Source: Stenotrophomonas bentonitica | GTDB taxonomy: Bacteria > Pseudomonadota > Gammaproteobacteria > Xanthomonadales > Xanthomonadaceae | Reading direction: 5' to 3' | DNA length: 64,000 bases | Assembly: GCF_002887735.1 (NCBI RefSeq) | Contig: NZ_PKQP01000003.1 | Coordinates: forward strand, 1 to 64,000 | Shown here: piece after piece, positions 8,201 through 17,240 of the stretch | Numbering within the stretch: position 1 is the stretch's first letter | How the letters are laid out: each line of letters starts with the position of its first letter | Translations under genes and position numbers: made by a program | The notes under the pieces: model-generated | The model's database searches: none | Seen by the model: only the letters and a program-made list of their open reading frames with translations | What the model was told of the DNA's origin: nothing

Positions 8201-8847
8201 TTCAACACTTCCTCATATGCGGGATTTCTGACGCCGCCGCTCCCGCCGCCGCCGCCGATGCCGCCACCGCCGCTGCCACTGGAGCCGGCGGCGGGGAACT
8301 GGATCTGCAGGGCACTGATGGCGACGTTGCCATTGGCGTTGGCCGACTCGACCACGTTGGTTGTTACTCGCAGCTGCTTGCTGCCGCCCTGCAGCAGCGG
8401 GTCGCTGTAGTACAGGTAGACGGTGACCTTCTGACCTGCCGTGCCGGTCAAGCTGGCGCTGCTGGCTGCGTAGGAGACCTGCACCGAGCCGATGACCAAG
8501 GTGCCTGCGGTCACGCTGATGGTGGCCACCGAAGCGCCGTCGGCGTCGCTTGCCGCGGCGAACGTCACCGAGGTCGCCATATCCCACATCGACTGCTGGT
8601 TGCCGACGTTCGGCAGCGCCGCCGCGCCCACACGGTTGGTGTCAGGCACATTCACCGCCACGTCGATCCATTCCGAGGATCGCCCGTTGACGCCGATGGA
8701 TCGCATCTGCAGGTCGTAGGGCGTGCCCCGCTGCAGCTCACGAACGACAAACACCTGCCCTGCCACCTGGCTGCGGTACTGCCACGCCGTGTCCGGCGCG
8801 CCTACTTCGCGGAACCGAAGCTCATACGACGCGATCGCGACGGTCAC
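8197..8847 (-). CDS. Tail tip-associated protein with FN3-like N-terminus
   Basis: 216 residues. Residues 1-75 (YELRFREVGAPDTAWQYRS... GTPYDLQMRSIGVNGRSSEW) look like a fibronectin-III domain, which in lambda-type phages usually forms the C-terminal part of J; here it is a separate gene overlapping the J stop by 4 bp. The rest is a Thr/Ser-rich beta domain ending in a Gly-rich tail (residues about 186-206). It may bind the side of the tail tip or the fibre. Confidence 0.75.
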   Translation of the reverse strand: MTVAIASYELRFREVGAPDTAWQYRSQVAGQVFVVRELQRGTPYDLQMRSIGVNGRSSEWIDVAVNVPDTNRVGAAALPNVGNQQSMWDMATSVTFAAASDADGASVATISVTAGTLVIGSVQVSYAASSASLTGTAGQKVTVYLYYSDPLLQGGSKQLRVTTNVVESANANGNVAISALQIQFPAAGSSGSGGGGIGGGGGSGGVRNPAYEEVLK

Positions 8848-11366
8848 TGGAGCATCTCCACTGTGTTGTAGCCATGGCGCGGCGCGGTGCCGATTCGGAC
8901 CACTGCGGTGGGAATGCCGGCATCGTCCACCTCATCGTTCACCGGGTCCGACACCGCCACGGTGACCTTGGGCGCCGCCGGGACGCCGTAGTCGCGGCCG
9001 CTGATCTCGCTCACGATGCCCTCGGGCGGATTCTTCCAGTAGGCGTCCACGCGCTCGTCGTACGCCACAGCGGTAAACGAGGACGACAGGTCTTCGGAGT
9101 AGCGCACGCCAGTGATGATCAGCGTGGTCATCTCCAACCCGCGCTCGCCCACCACGACACGGTCACCGACCACGGCCGAAGCAGGCCGGCTATCCGTGTA
9201 GAAGGTATCGCTGAACGCGCTATGCGGCCGGCAGTTCACCTTCCGCTTTGCGCCGCCCGCCGTGCGCGTCTGAATGCCATAGAGCTTCAGCGGGTCGGTG
9301 TAGATCTCCGTGTCCAGCTTCACGGTGGCGCCGTCAGTACCTTCCGGAGTGCCGTTGACCACACTCACGATGCGGCCCCAGCCGGTGCCCCATTCGGCCA
9401 CATCGTGCGCCACGTCCACGACATCGCCACGGACGATCCCAAGCCCAGAGATATCGGTGGTGAAGCTGTAGACCGTGCTGCGGTAGAGACCCTGTGCCAT
9501 GTGATACCTGGCAACGCGCCACGCCTGCTTCGCCAGCATGGCCCATTCCAGCCGCAGCGTTTCGAACAGGGTCGCCACCGGCTCGGTGGAGGGGTTTCCC
9601 CGTGCGTCGACGCCGCGATAGCTGTAGCCGTCCTGGACGACGATGATCTCGTCGTCCTGCCAGTCCGCATCCGGGTTCTTGAACTGCACGCGCAGAGCGT
9701 GGGGCAGCTTGATGAACTGCCGGCTGCCGTTGAATTCCTTGATGTCCAGAGGCGACAGCTCGGCGGTGGCAGCGGAACTGTTCCGGTCGAAGACAACGCA
9801 GTAGCGACCATCCCTGTTGCCGATGTCACCCAGGCCGCAGGCCAGAACCTTGCTCAGCAGATCGCGCGCGGTCATCTGAGCATCGACCACCATCCGGCAG
9901 TCCAGAGCATTCGCCGAGCAGTGCGCGGCGAAGTCGGCGAACGAGTTCAGGTCGATGCGGGACGCAGGCACATGCTCGGCCAAGGCCTGGCACCGCGTCA
10001 TCAGCCAGTAGGCGATCCATGCCGGATTCCGCGTGTACTGGTCGCTCCAGGTGTTGGTGCTGCGGTTGTAGACCGGCACCATCGACCGGGCCAGAACGCT
10101 GAAGGTCTGCAGGGTGCCGGACAGCTGGTCGGTGCCCTTGACGCGCACATTCAGCTTGGACGTTCCCGTCGTGCTCGGGGACGTATAGCGGACGCTCCGG
10201 AAGGAGGTCCAGATGGCGCCATCGGCCCAGGTCCGATTGGTCTGGTTCTTGCGCGCCACGCGGGTGACGCGCACCTCGTACTGACCGCTGTCGATGTCCC
10301 ATGCGATACCCGATGCGAAGGGATCACGGGTTTGATCCCAGCTCAGGTAGAGGCCCGGCGCCGGCGGCGTGGTCGGGTACTCGCTCGCCCCAGCAGTCCA
10401 GGTGCCGAGCAGCTTCGATAGCCGCGGCGCTGGGGGCGTCAGCCAGATGGTTGTGCCAACCCGGCGATACTCCACACGCCACAGCACCCACATCGGCCAG
10501 CCCTTGTTGAGGGAGTCGCCAAATACCTTGAGGCCGTTGGAGAACAACAGGTCGAGGCTGATTGCGTCCACCCCTTGCGCGGTAGTGCGCAGAACCTGGT
10601 CGCCTTCGGAATTCATCGTCGCGTTGACCGCCTGCTCGTCAACGTCGTTGGTGTACAGCTTCGGGGCTGCACCACCGGGCCAGGACAGCTCCCACTGGAA
10701 GTCCTGATAGCTCTGCACGGGGGTATCACCGATGCGAAGATCGGAGATGTTCAGCGCCCCGAAGCCGAGGTCGAACATGCAGCACTGGTAGGCGTCGTAG
10801 CCCACAACGTCGGTGTAGGGAATGGCAGCGTGCGTCGGGAAGAACCGGTGTTCGCCAAGGATCAACGGGATGGCGCCATAGGGGTTGATCTGGTTGGAGC
10901 TGCCCGTCAGGGCATTCCATGACCGCTGGGCTTCCGAACCACCCTCGGTCGACATTGGCACGGCAACCAGAGCATTCACTGCCAGAGACGCGACGAGCGT
11001 GATGCCTGACGCGATCGCATTGCCCGCAGCAGCGCTCCAACCCGCGCCCTTGGCCAGCGAAGCGCCCCAGCCCGGGGCGTAGTACGCCACCACGATCATC
11101 GCCACAGCGGCCAGGATCTGCCGCGCGCCGCCCTTGGCCAGTCCCTGCCGCAGCACGTCGACACGCACGCCGGCCTTGGGCCGCAGGCGGCCCCAAGCCT
11201 CGCGTGGCACCACATATCCACCGACCCGGACCACAACGTCGGCTGAGATCTCCGCGCCGCCGGCGGCGTCACTGAGCATCTGCAGCAGGGTCTGCCCGGG
11301 CTGGGCATAGACCACGCCTGGCGCATCGAACTCGTGCCCCCGCAGGTGCAGCGGAACCTCATTCAT
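8844..11366 (-). CDS. J: Tip attachment / central tail protein J
   Basis: About 840 residues. Start chosen at ATG 11366, six nt after GGGGA and overlapping the upstream stop; a frame open further upstream gives nonsense sequence. A hydrophobic stretch (ILAAVAMIVVAYY and following Gly/Ala segments, about residues 65-115) is typical of gpJ-like hubs. It is followed by the long hub region (NQINPYGAIPLILGEHRFFP; AYQCCMFDLGFGALNISDLR) and baseplate-like domains (DLLSKVLACGLGD...). It determines receptor contact at the tail tip. Confidence 0.88.
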   Translation of the reverse strand: MNEVPLHLRGHEFDAPGVVYAQPGQTLLQMLSDAAGGAEISADVVVRVGGYVVPREAWGRLRPKAGVRVDVLRQGLAKGGARQILAAVAMIVVAYYAPGWGASLAKGAGWSAAAGNAIASGITLVASLAVNALVAVPMSTEGGSEAQRSWNALTGSSNQINPYGAIPLILGEHRFFPTHAAIPYTDVVGYDAYQCCMFDLGFGALNISDLRIGDTPVQSYQDFQWELSWPGGAAPKLYTNDVDEQAVNATMNSEGDQVLRTTAQGVDAISLDLLFSNGLKVFGDSLNKGWPMWVLWRVEYRRVGTTIWLTPPAPRLSKLLGTWTAGASEYPTTPPAPGLYLSWDQTRDPFASGIAWDIDSGQYEVRVTRVARKNQTNRTWADGAIWTSFRSVRYTSPSTTGTSKLNVRVKGTDQLSGTLQTFSVLARSMVPVYNRSTNTWSDQYTRNPAWIAYWLMTRCQALAEHVPASRIDLNSFADFAAHCSANALDCRMVVDAQMTARDLLSKVLACGLGDIGNRDGRYCVVFDRNSSAATAELSPLDIKEFNGSRQFIKLPHALRVQFKNPDADWQDDEIIVVQDGYSYRGVDARGNPSTEPVATLFETLRLEWAMLAKQAWRVARYHMAQGLYRSTVYSFTTDISGLGIVRGDVVDVAHDVAEWGTGWGRIVSVVNGTPEGTDGATVKLDTEIYTDPLKLYGIQTRTAGGAKRKVNCRPHSAFSDTFYTDSRPASAVVGDRVVVGERGLEMTTLIITGVRYSEDLSSSFTAVAYDERVDAYWKNPPEGIVSEISGRDYGVPAAPKVTVAVSDPVNDEVDDAGIPTAVVRIGTAPRHGYNTVEMLQ

Positions 11367-11688
11367 CATTCTTCCCCATGTATCGATAGAAGCCAGCGAT
11401 GCGCGCCTCCCACATGGGGGAGCCCAGCCGCTCGATGCGGCTGGTGCGGCCCAGCTCCACGTGCAGGAACTCGCCGCTGCCCATGCACACACCGACGTGC
11501 CAGGGCCTGCCTGCGCTGTTGAAGACGACCACGTCGAAGCGCTCGGGCATCTCAACCTCGGCCCAGGCGGTGGCATCGGCAGGCGCTGCCACGTCGGGCA
11601 TGGGGATGCCCTGCTCCGCCAGCACCATGCGAGCGAACTCCCGGCAGAACTTGTCGCCCCGGTAGGGGATGCCGATCCACTTCCTCAT
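11359..11688 (-). CDS. NlpC/P60-family tail assembly protein (K-like)
   Basis: 109 residues, a minimal NlpC/P60 cysteine peptidase. The candidate nucleophile is Cys15 in GDKFCREF, and the catalytic His lies in GRPWHVGVCMG with GEFLHVELG following. In lambda the equivalent domain is part of gpK and is thought to open peptidoglycan during DNA entry or to process tail-tip protein. The start overlaps the upstream stop (ATGA) and the end overlaps the J start. Confidence 0.82.
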   Translation of the reverse strand: MRKWIGIPYRGDKFCREFARMVLAEQGIPMPDVAAPADATAWAEVEMPERFDVVVFNSAGRPWHVGVCMGSGEFLHVELGRTSRIERLGSPMWEARIAGFYRYMGKNDE

Positions 11689-12164
11689 ACGAACAGCCCG
11701 GGCGAGTTTGACGGCGTGTAGCTCTGGGCAGGCACGCCCTGGTTGAGGAAGTCTTCCTGATAGCCGATCTGCACACCCAACTCCATGATGTCGAAGTCCA
11801 CCTGCAGCACGGCGAAGTTGAACGGCCCCATCTCCACCACGGTGGGCTGGCTCGCCAGCACGGCCTCCAGACGCACCTGCGGGCGCGGTCCCTGCAGCGC
11901 CTTGATTTGCCGGGTGATGTCGCGGTCGACGTTGTCAATGCGCAGTCCGACGTTCGGCGTCGCGTCGTCCGTGTCGTCGGGGAACGATGCCTCGAACGGG
12001 TACGGCTGCCAGACGGTACTTCCCCGTACCACGGGCTCGGTGTTGTTGACGATCCGGATAGTCTGCAGATCCGGGTGGGTGATGGTGAGCAGGCACAGCC
12101 ATGTTTCGGCCGTGTCCTCCGCCAGAATGGATCTGGCGGCTGCGGCTGAGAGGACGCGTGGCAT
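11685..12164 (-). CDS. DUF1833-type tail-tip protein (L-like)
   Basis: 159 residues from ATG 12164, which overlaps the upstream TGA. The sequence (MPRVLSAAAARSILAEDTAE, then ETWLCLLTITHPDL, IRIVNNTEPVV, YPFEASFPDDTDDATP) matches what I know of DUF1833 phage proteins, which occupy the place of lambda gpL at the tail tip. Longer open sequence upstream is antisense-like and overlaps the preceding gene, so it was discarded. Confidence 0.78.
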   Translation of the reverse strand: MPRVLSAAAARSILAEDTAETWLCLLTITHPDLQTIRIVNNTEPVVRGSTVWQPYPFEASFPDDTDDATPNVGLRIDNVDRDITRQIKALQGPRPQVRLEAVLASQPTVVEMGPFNFAVLQVDFDIMELGVQIGYQEDFLNQGVPAQSYTPSNSPGLFV

Positions 12165-12565
12165 CAGGTTGTCGGCCAGTTGTTGGTGTCGTGGATGTCG
12201 AGCAGGAACTGACCGTCTGCGTTGGCTACGATCAGCAGGCTGAGTTCTGCCCGCCACATGTCCTGCCATTTGACGTAGCTGGGTCGCGCCGTGAACTTGT
12301 AGATAGCCCGGCTCTGCCCCGCGCCAGACCACCGCCAGTCCCACCAGTAGAACGGGAGCACGCGCCGGGCGCTGATGCTGTAGAAGTCCAGCAACGTCTT
12401 CAGTTGCGACGGCTCCAAGTAGAGCCGGCACTTGAACGCTTCGAGAGAACTGGTCCGGACCGGGCGCGTCTTAGTCCCCGCCCCCATGGTCGATCGCATG
12501 ACGTCCTCACCGTGTGGCGCGTAGTCCAGGCTCTCGTTCTCGGGGTCGGGGATGCTCGATGGCAT
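12164..12565 (-). CDS. Minor tail protein (M-position)
   Basis: 133 residues from ATG 12565 (MPSSIPDPENESLDYAPHGE), 7 nt after the tape-measure stop and preceded by GAGGTGG. The centre, LPFYWWDWRWSGAGQSRAIY, is aromatic-rich as in small tail-tip proteins that join the tape measure to the tip. Gene order corresponds to lambda gpM. The stop overlaps the next start. No catalytic motif. Confidence 0.75.
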   Translation of the reverse strand: MPSSIPDPENESLDYAPHGEDVMRSTMGAGTKTRPVRTSSLEAFKCRLYLEPSQLKTLLDFYSISARRVLPFYWWDWRWSGAGQSRAIYKFTARPSYVKWQDMWRAELSLLIVANADGQFLLDIHDTNNWPTT

Positions 12566-12572
12566 GTAGAGA

Positions 12573-15353
12573 TCAACCACCTCGGTTCCCCCTGTAGGCC
12601 AGCCCGTATCGGCTGCGGAAGTCGTTGTCGAACGATCCGCCACGGATCTCGCCACGGATCAGATCGCGCAGGGACACCCTGATATCCAGGTCACCGGACG
12701 GGCCCATCTCTGCCTGAACCCCGCTGGAGTCGCCTTTGGCGCCATCGATGTAGACGTTGACAGCCCCGCGAGCCATTGCCGCGGCAGCAGCGCGCGGTGC
12801 ACCCACCACGCCACCATTCGCATACCCGCGCAGGCCCAGTCGCATCGCCTCCACAATCCCGACGCCACCAGCGCGCGCGACGTCGGCCTGGGACCAGACC
12901 ACCTCGCCCGCGTGAACGATGCCGCGCGGATCATGCTTGGCGCCGTCGCCGGTGTAGCCGCCTTCAGCCTTGCCGTTCCGCATCAGGCGCTGGAACAGCT
13001 CGTCGTTGATGGTCGACGTGCCCTGGGTGACAGCCGTGTTGCCTGCGGTGTTGATGGAACCGGACTGCGCCGCGAAGGAGCCGCTGATCCAGTTGCCGAT
13101 GCCCACGATGGCCTGCTTGATCTGGATCCGGGACAGATCGGCCAGCACCGACTTCGTCAGGTCCGAGAAGCTCAGCTTGCCGGTGGTCGTGAACCGAACC
13201 CAGGCGTCCTCGAATCCGCCGACTACGCTGGTGACCGTGTCGCCCATCTGCTCGGCGTAGTTGCTCGCCTCCTGCTGATAGTTGGCCCACGCAGCGGCCG
13301 CCCCAGACAGCCAATTGCCTTCAGCTTGGCGCAGCTCCTCATAACCGTCCTTGATCAGCTGCAGCCGGTCGAGCGTCTTCGCGTGAAGAAGCGCCTTCTC
13401 CTCCTCAAAGGTCACTTGGTCGATCTGATCAGCGTTCCGTTGAAGGCTCAGTTCCCTGAGCTTGTCCGCTTCATCTGCGATCGCGTCGTTGATGCGCTGC
13501 TGAATCTCATACTCGCGATCACCCATCCCGACGCGTTGTGCCTGGGTTGCCAGCTGTCGTGCAAGAGCTGCGTTGCTGGCATCGAGTGCTCCAGCGTAGG
13601 CCTTGACCGCATTCTCACGAGCCTTCGCGGTCTTTTCCTCCTCGGTCTTGAGAACATCCAGAGCCGCGGCGCCCTCGATGCGCACCTTTGTAAGCCGTGC
13701 CTCCAGTTCGCCGATCTGGCGGTTCACACCGATTGCTTCCTTGCCCCCCACCGTCTGCTTTTGCAGATAGTCGATCTGCTGCTGCAATGACCTTGCCTGC
13801 GCTTCAGTGCTCTCCTGTGCGAATTCGCGCATCCGACTGTAGTACTCGGAAGCAGTAATTTCGCGTGCCGAGAATTGCGCACGCAGCAGTTGTGTGCCGG
13901 CAGTAATCTGGGCCTGCTCAGCGATCAGGTCATCTTTGTAACCATGCAAGCCTGCAGCGCGCGCCGCCGAACCGTTTCCGGCCTTCGGCTTCTCTTTGTA
14001 CTTCCTCTCGATCGCGGCAACGGCTGCCGATCGGCGTTCTTCGATTGCCCGGACCTCATCCAGTAGGCCGGATGCCTGTGCCGTGCGACGGGCAACCTCA
14101 GCCTCGCCATTGATGCGTTGGACCTCTTCGCGCTTCTTGTCCTCTTTGCTGGCCTGAGCGCCGATGATGGTGTCCATTTCGGCGACGAAGTCCGTCGATG
14201 CTGCTTGCGCAGCCTTGACCTCCGCGTCTTTCCGCTCCTTGATCAAGTCGGTGGCCAGTGCCTTGATTTTGGCAGACCGATCCTTCACATCCTTCTCGAG
14301 AGCCGAGATGACCATGGGATTTTGAGCCCTGGGGTCATCCGATGCCGCCAGTGCATTCAGCCGGGCAAGGTCACGACGGTTGTCGGCAAGCATCTTCTGC
14401 AGCTGGTCGGCCTGTGGTCCAAAACCCATGTTGTTCTGCATCACTGCCCATGCTCTGCTGGACTTCACCATCAGCTCGTCCCAGCCGCGACCCAACCAAT
14501 TTTGGCTTGCCCGGACTTTGGCCAGTGCCATGACGGTTTCGTCGGCAGCAGCGCGGGTGATGACAGTGGCAGCGTCTTGGTTGCGCCCCTGCTCCTGCAG
14601 CGCCTTAACCTGCTCATAGAGCGCCACGGTCATGAAGTTGACCTGCTCGTTAAGCTTTTGAGCGTTCTTCAAAGGGTCTTGGGCGAGCTTGCCGTACAGC
14701 GCGACGGTGTCCTCGATGGCCTGGCCTGTCACTTCTTTCATCGCCACCGCTGCCGCCGCTACATCCTGCATATTCTGGACTGCTATACGGCCGTTGGACC
14801 CGATGGCCTGCGCTACCTCGGCACCAGCACCAGCAGTGACCTGCATCGCCTCACTCGTGCGCTGCGCCAAGGTTGTCAGCGTCAGCGTCGTAGCTGCCGC
14901 CTCGTTGCGCGATAGCACCAGCGCCTTGGTGTACGCCTCGGCCTGCTTCTCTGCGTCGTACCACGCGAAAACCACGAGCCCTACAGCGGCGGCGGCCACC
15001 GTATACGGGTTGACCAAGCCCAGCAATGCGGACGACACGCCCTTCAATGCCGGCTCGACGCCGCCGAAGCTGTCCTTGATCTGGCCACCTTGCTGCACCA
15101 GCACCGTGAAGAACGGCATGCCGCCCTGCAAACTGGTGAAGATGTCGGTGAACTGCGCAGGCAGCTGACGCATCGCCTGCGCGGTCTGGCCGGCGGAGAC
15201 GCCCAGGTCGGTGATGTTGTTCTTTGCCGGCAGCGGCCGGGCCGCCTCGGTACGCACCTCGCGCAGCTGCCGGGTGAGCACACCCAGCCCCTGCCTGATG
15301 TCGGCCAGGTCCGCACTGATGCGGACGCGCAGATTCGCTGAAGGATCAGCCAT
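12573..15353 (-). CDS. H: Tail length tape measure protein
   Basis: 926 residues. N-terminal TMP domain (GVSAGQTAQAMRQLPAQFTD, then QGGMPFFTVLVQQGGQIKDS), one hydrophobic segment near residues 117-137, a long Ala/Glu/Lys/Arg-rich coiled coil, and a C-terminal Gly-rich part. It sets tail length and leaves the tail during DNA ejection. AAGGAG lies 6 nt before ATG 15353. The start overlaps the stop of the GT frame by 8 nt, as in lambda GT-H. Confidence 0.93.
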   Translation of the reverse strand: MADPSANLRVRISADLADIRQGLGVLTRQLREVRTEAARPLPAKNNITDLGVSAGQTAQAMRQLPAQFTDIFTSLQGGMPFFTVLVQQGGQIKDSFGGVEPALKGVSSALLGLVNPYTVAAAAVGLVVFAWYDAEKQAEAYTKALVLSRNEAAATTLTLTTLAQRTSEAMQVTAGAGAEVAQAIGSNGRIAVQNMQDVAAAAVAMKEVTGQAIEDTVALYGKLAQDPLKNAQKLNEQVNFMTVALYEQVKALQEQGRNQDAATVITRAAADETVMALAKVRASQNWLGRGWDELMVKSSRAWAVMQNNMGFGPQADQLQKMLADNRRDLARLNALAASDDPRAQNPMVISALEKDVKDRSAKIKALATDLIKERKDAEVKAAQAASTDFVAEMDTIIGAQASKEDKKREEVQRINGEAEVARRTAQASGLLDEVRAIEERRSAAVAAIERKYKEKPKAGNGSAARAAGLHGYKDDLIAEQAQITAGTQLLRAQFSAREITASEYYSRMREFAQESTEAQARSLQQQIDYLQKQTVGGKEAIGVNRQIGELEARLTKVRIEGAAALDVLKTEEEKTAKARENAVKAYAGALDASNAALARQLATQAQRVGMGDREYEIQQRINDAIADEADKLRELSLQRNADQIDQVTFEEEKALLHAKTLDRLQLIKDGYEELRQAEGNWLSGAAAAWANYQQEASNYAEQMGDTVTSVVGGFEDAWVRFTTTGKLSFSDLTKSVLADLSRIQIKQAIVGIGNWISGSFAAQSGSINTAGNTAVTQGTSTINDELFQRLMRNGKAEGGYTGDGAKHDPRGIVHAGEVVWSQADVARAGGVGIVEAMRLGLRGYANGGVVGAPRAAAAAMARGAVNVYIDGAKGDSSGVQAEMGPSGDLDIRVSLRDLIRGEIRGGSFDNDFRSRYGLAYRGNRGG

Positions 15354-15651
15354 GAGTAGCTCCTTGTTTTTGCTGCGCCGGGGCCTTCCCGCTCAATGCG
15401 GCCAGGTACTTCTGCCAGTCCGCCGGCTCGGCACCCATCGCCATGCGAGTGGCCACGGCGAACTGGGCGACGCGATCGAGGTCATCCTGAGCGGCGGCCT
15501 CCATGAAGCCGCGCAGCTGCGCCAGGGTGTATGTGATTACTTCCGGCAAACGATGGCCGCGGGCGATCAGGAACTGGACAACGTCGCCGAGTCCGTACTG
15601 TCTTCCGCCAGCGGCTTGGCCTGCATCAGAAGACGACGCAGGCGATGGGCG
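15346..15651 (-). CDS. T extension of tail assembly chaperone, reached by -1 frameshift
   Basis: 101 codons in the -1 frame relative to the G gene, continuing past the G stop to 15346. Its informative part (QYGLGDVVQFLIARGHRLPE ... LRGFMEAAAQDDLDRVAQFA) has no start codon with a ribosome-binding site. Joined at the slippery site it gives a G-T fusion of about 214 residues (113 from G plus 101). In lambda, gpG and gpGT coat the tape measure during tail assembly in a fixed ratio set by the frameshift frequency. Confidence 0.88.
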   Translation of the reverse strand, partial: RPSPASSSDAGQAAGGRQYGLGDVVQFLIARGHRLPEVITYTLAQLRGFMEAAAQDDLDRVAQFAVATRMAMGAEPADWQKYLAALSGKAPAQQKQGATHG

Positions 15652-15989
15652 AAAAAATCGCGATTGAGCCCGACGACTGCCTCGAGCAAGTCGGCGACTT
15701 CGTCCAGGGTACCTCCGGCGATCCATTCCGCGTCACGGCTAACAGCAACGGCCAGTGCAGCAGCAAGCTCTGCGCTGTCCTGCTCGAGCAGGTCGAGCAA
15801 GATGGCACCGGTGGCGGCAGCCGGTGCCGTATCGACCGCGCCGGCCATCATCGCCATCCGGGCGATGATGGTGCGGCTGGCCGTGATGAAGGGCCCGATC
15901 TGCAGCAGGCGAAGAGGAGTTACCTGCACTAGTTCGCCGCGAAAGCGCACGGTACGAGTCGGCGGGATGATCACGTCCAGATCCGCCAT
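15567..15989 (-). CDS. G: Tail assembly chaperone (G)
   Basis: 140 residues (MADLDVIIPPTRTVRFRGEL), helical after residue 30, starting 3 bp after the tail-tube stop. Position, size and the overlapping downstream frame match lambda gpG. Most ribosomes stop at 15567; a fraction should slip at 15651-15657 into the T frame. G binds the tape measure and, with GT, recruits tail-tube subunits. It is absent from finished virions in lambda. Confidence 0.88.
   Translation of the reverse strand: MADLDVIIPPTRTVRFRGELVQVTPLRLLQIGPFITASRTIIARMAMMAGAVDTAPAAATGAILLDLLEQDSAELAAALAVAVSRDAEWIAGGTLDEVADLLEAVVGLNRDFFAHRLRRLLMQAKPLAEDSTDSATLSSS
15619..15657 (-). promoter_or_regulatory. Programmed -1 frameshift signal (slippery heptamer plus stem-loop)
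   Basis: On the minus strand the heptamer T TTT TTC (15657-15651) is in the correct phase for simultaneous slippage, the G frame reading GAT TTT TTC. A 7-nt spacer follows, then a perfect 6-bp stem GCCTGC (15643-15638) / GCAGGC (15624-15619) with a 13-nt loop. Spacing and geometry match known -1 signals. Confidence 0.88.
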
Positions 15990-15992
15990 GGC

Positions 15993-16748
15993 TTACTTCT
16001 CCTGCTGCCAGTAGAAGTAGGCCGACTTGTCGGAGCCGGTGGCCTTGGCGGCGTCCTTCACGAGCTTGCCCGGCACGCTGCCGGCGCCGTACTCGTTACC
16101 GATCAGGCCCATGCTCTCAATGACGCCGCCGGACACCTTGTGCGCCACCATGCGCACCATCTTGCCGCCGCGGGCTTCGTTGGCGCCGTAGAACTGCATC
16201 TCGTAGTACTGCTGCGAGGTGACGGCGGCCTCGACGTGGCCCAGGTCCGCGTTCTTGTAGGTGACCTTGACGTTCGGCGTGCCCGCAGTCGTCGGCGCCA
16301 CGATGGCCGAGCCAGCCGGGATGAACAGCATGCCGCGCTCGAAGCGGTAGTCCTTGCCGGCCACGTAGGTATCGGTGCCGGTCACGGGCTTGACCGAGGT
16401 GATTTCGCTGGCCAGGCGCAACAGCGGCGAGAAGCGCTCCGGCGTCGCCACCACCAGCTCGTCCGTCACGGTGCCGGCGGCGATGCTGCTGGCCTTGCCA
16501 CGGGTGGCGCGCGCGAAGTTCTCGGCGTTGAAGTCGTGGAAGGTGTAGTTGAGGTTGTAGCCGGTGACGCGGTCGACGCTGTTGGCCGTACCGCCGCCCG
16601 GGTTCTGGCTGTCGGCCAGCTCCAGGGTGGTGGTCTGGGGCGCGACGGTGTAGGCGGAAACGTTGCCGACCTCGAGGAAGGGGTTGTTGCTGTTCCACAG
16701 GCGGATCAGGACGATGCCGCTGCCCAGGTAGCTGTAATCTTCGGCCAT
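15993..16748 (-). CDS. V: Major tail tube protein (V-like)
   Basis: 251 residues (MAEDYSYLGSGIVLIRLWNS). Beta-rich throughout, with the tail-tube pattern VGNVSAYTVAPQTTTLEL near 28 and GHVEAAVTSQQYYEMQFYG near 175. It polymerises as stacked hexamers around the tape measure. Unlike lambda gpV I see no separate C-terminal Ig domain. The location between gpU-like and G genes supports the call. Confidence 0.85.
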   Translation of the reverse strand: MAEDYSYLGSGIVLIRLWNSNNPFLEVGNVSAYTVAPQTTTLELADSQNPGGGTANSVDRVTGYNLNYTFHDFNAENFARATRGKASSIAAGTVTDELVVATPERFSPLLRLASEITSVKPVTGTDTYVAGKDYRFERGMLFIPAGSAIVAPTTAGTPNVKVTYKNADLGHVEAAVTSQQYYEMQFYGANEARGGKMVRMVAHKVSGGVIESMGLIGNEYGAGSVPGKLVKDAAKATGSDKSAYFYWQQEK

Positions 16749-16784
16749 GGTGGCTCTCCAGTTGGGTTGCCGCTGTGCGGCGGG

Positions 16785-17240
16785 TTATTTCTTGGGGATG
16801 TGGGACTGGTAGGTGAGCAGTGCGCCCACCCAGCCGGCGCTGGCCTTCTCCGGCATCAGCGGCTCCATGCCGACGTACACCGGCACCTGGATGCCATCGG
16901 GGAAGTTCCGGGCCACTTCGCGGCTGTCCATGGCCGCCTCGATATCGGTCACCAAGTCGTCCAGCGCCTGTTGGTAGCCCTCCGTGTTGGCTGGCACCTT
17001 GGCGATGACGCTCACTGTCGTCAGACGGTGTGTGGTGGCCTTGGAGGGGGCCTCCGGGCGCTGCTGCTTCTCGATCACGGCCGTCAGCACTGCCTGGATG
17101 TCCTGGTCGCCCGGTGTCGGTTCCAGCGTCCACCCGACACCGGCATCGGTCAGGTAGCCGTTCTTGGTGCTGATCAGCTGCAGCGTTGTGCCCATGGCGA
17201 CCAGCAGCTGGCGCCGAGGGCTGGGGATTGGCTCAGACAC
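16785..17240 (-). CDS. Tail terminator protein (U-like)
   Basis: 151 residues from GTG 17240, which overlaps the upstream stop (GTGTCTGA). An ATG at 17195 inside the frame is the alternative start. Sequence: QLLVAMGTTLQLISTKNGYL, then GDQDIQAVLTAVIEKQQRPE and ALDDLVTDIEAAMDSREVA. Size, helix content and gene order match lambda gpU, which caps the tail tube and joins it to the head. Confidence 0.75.
   Translation of the reverse strand: MSEPIPSPRRQLLVAMGTTLQLISTKNGYLTDAGVGWTLEPTPGDQDIQAVLTAVIEKQQRPEAPSKATTHRLTTVSVIAKVPANTEGYQQALDDLVTDIEAAMDSREVARNFPDGIQVPVYVGMEPLMPEKASAGWVGALLTYQSHIPKK

Noticed and set aside
8874..10421. 515-codon plus-strand open frame
   Set aside because: Antisense to J; His/Val/Arg-rich shadow.
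15652..15726. Independent start for the T frame at 15726
   Set aside because: The residues before the slippery site are basic low-complexity and no ribosome-binding site precedes them; frameshifting explains the frame better.
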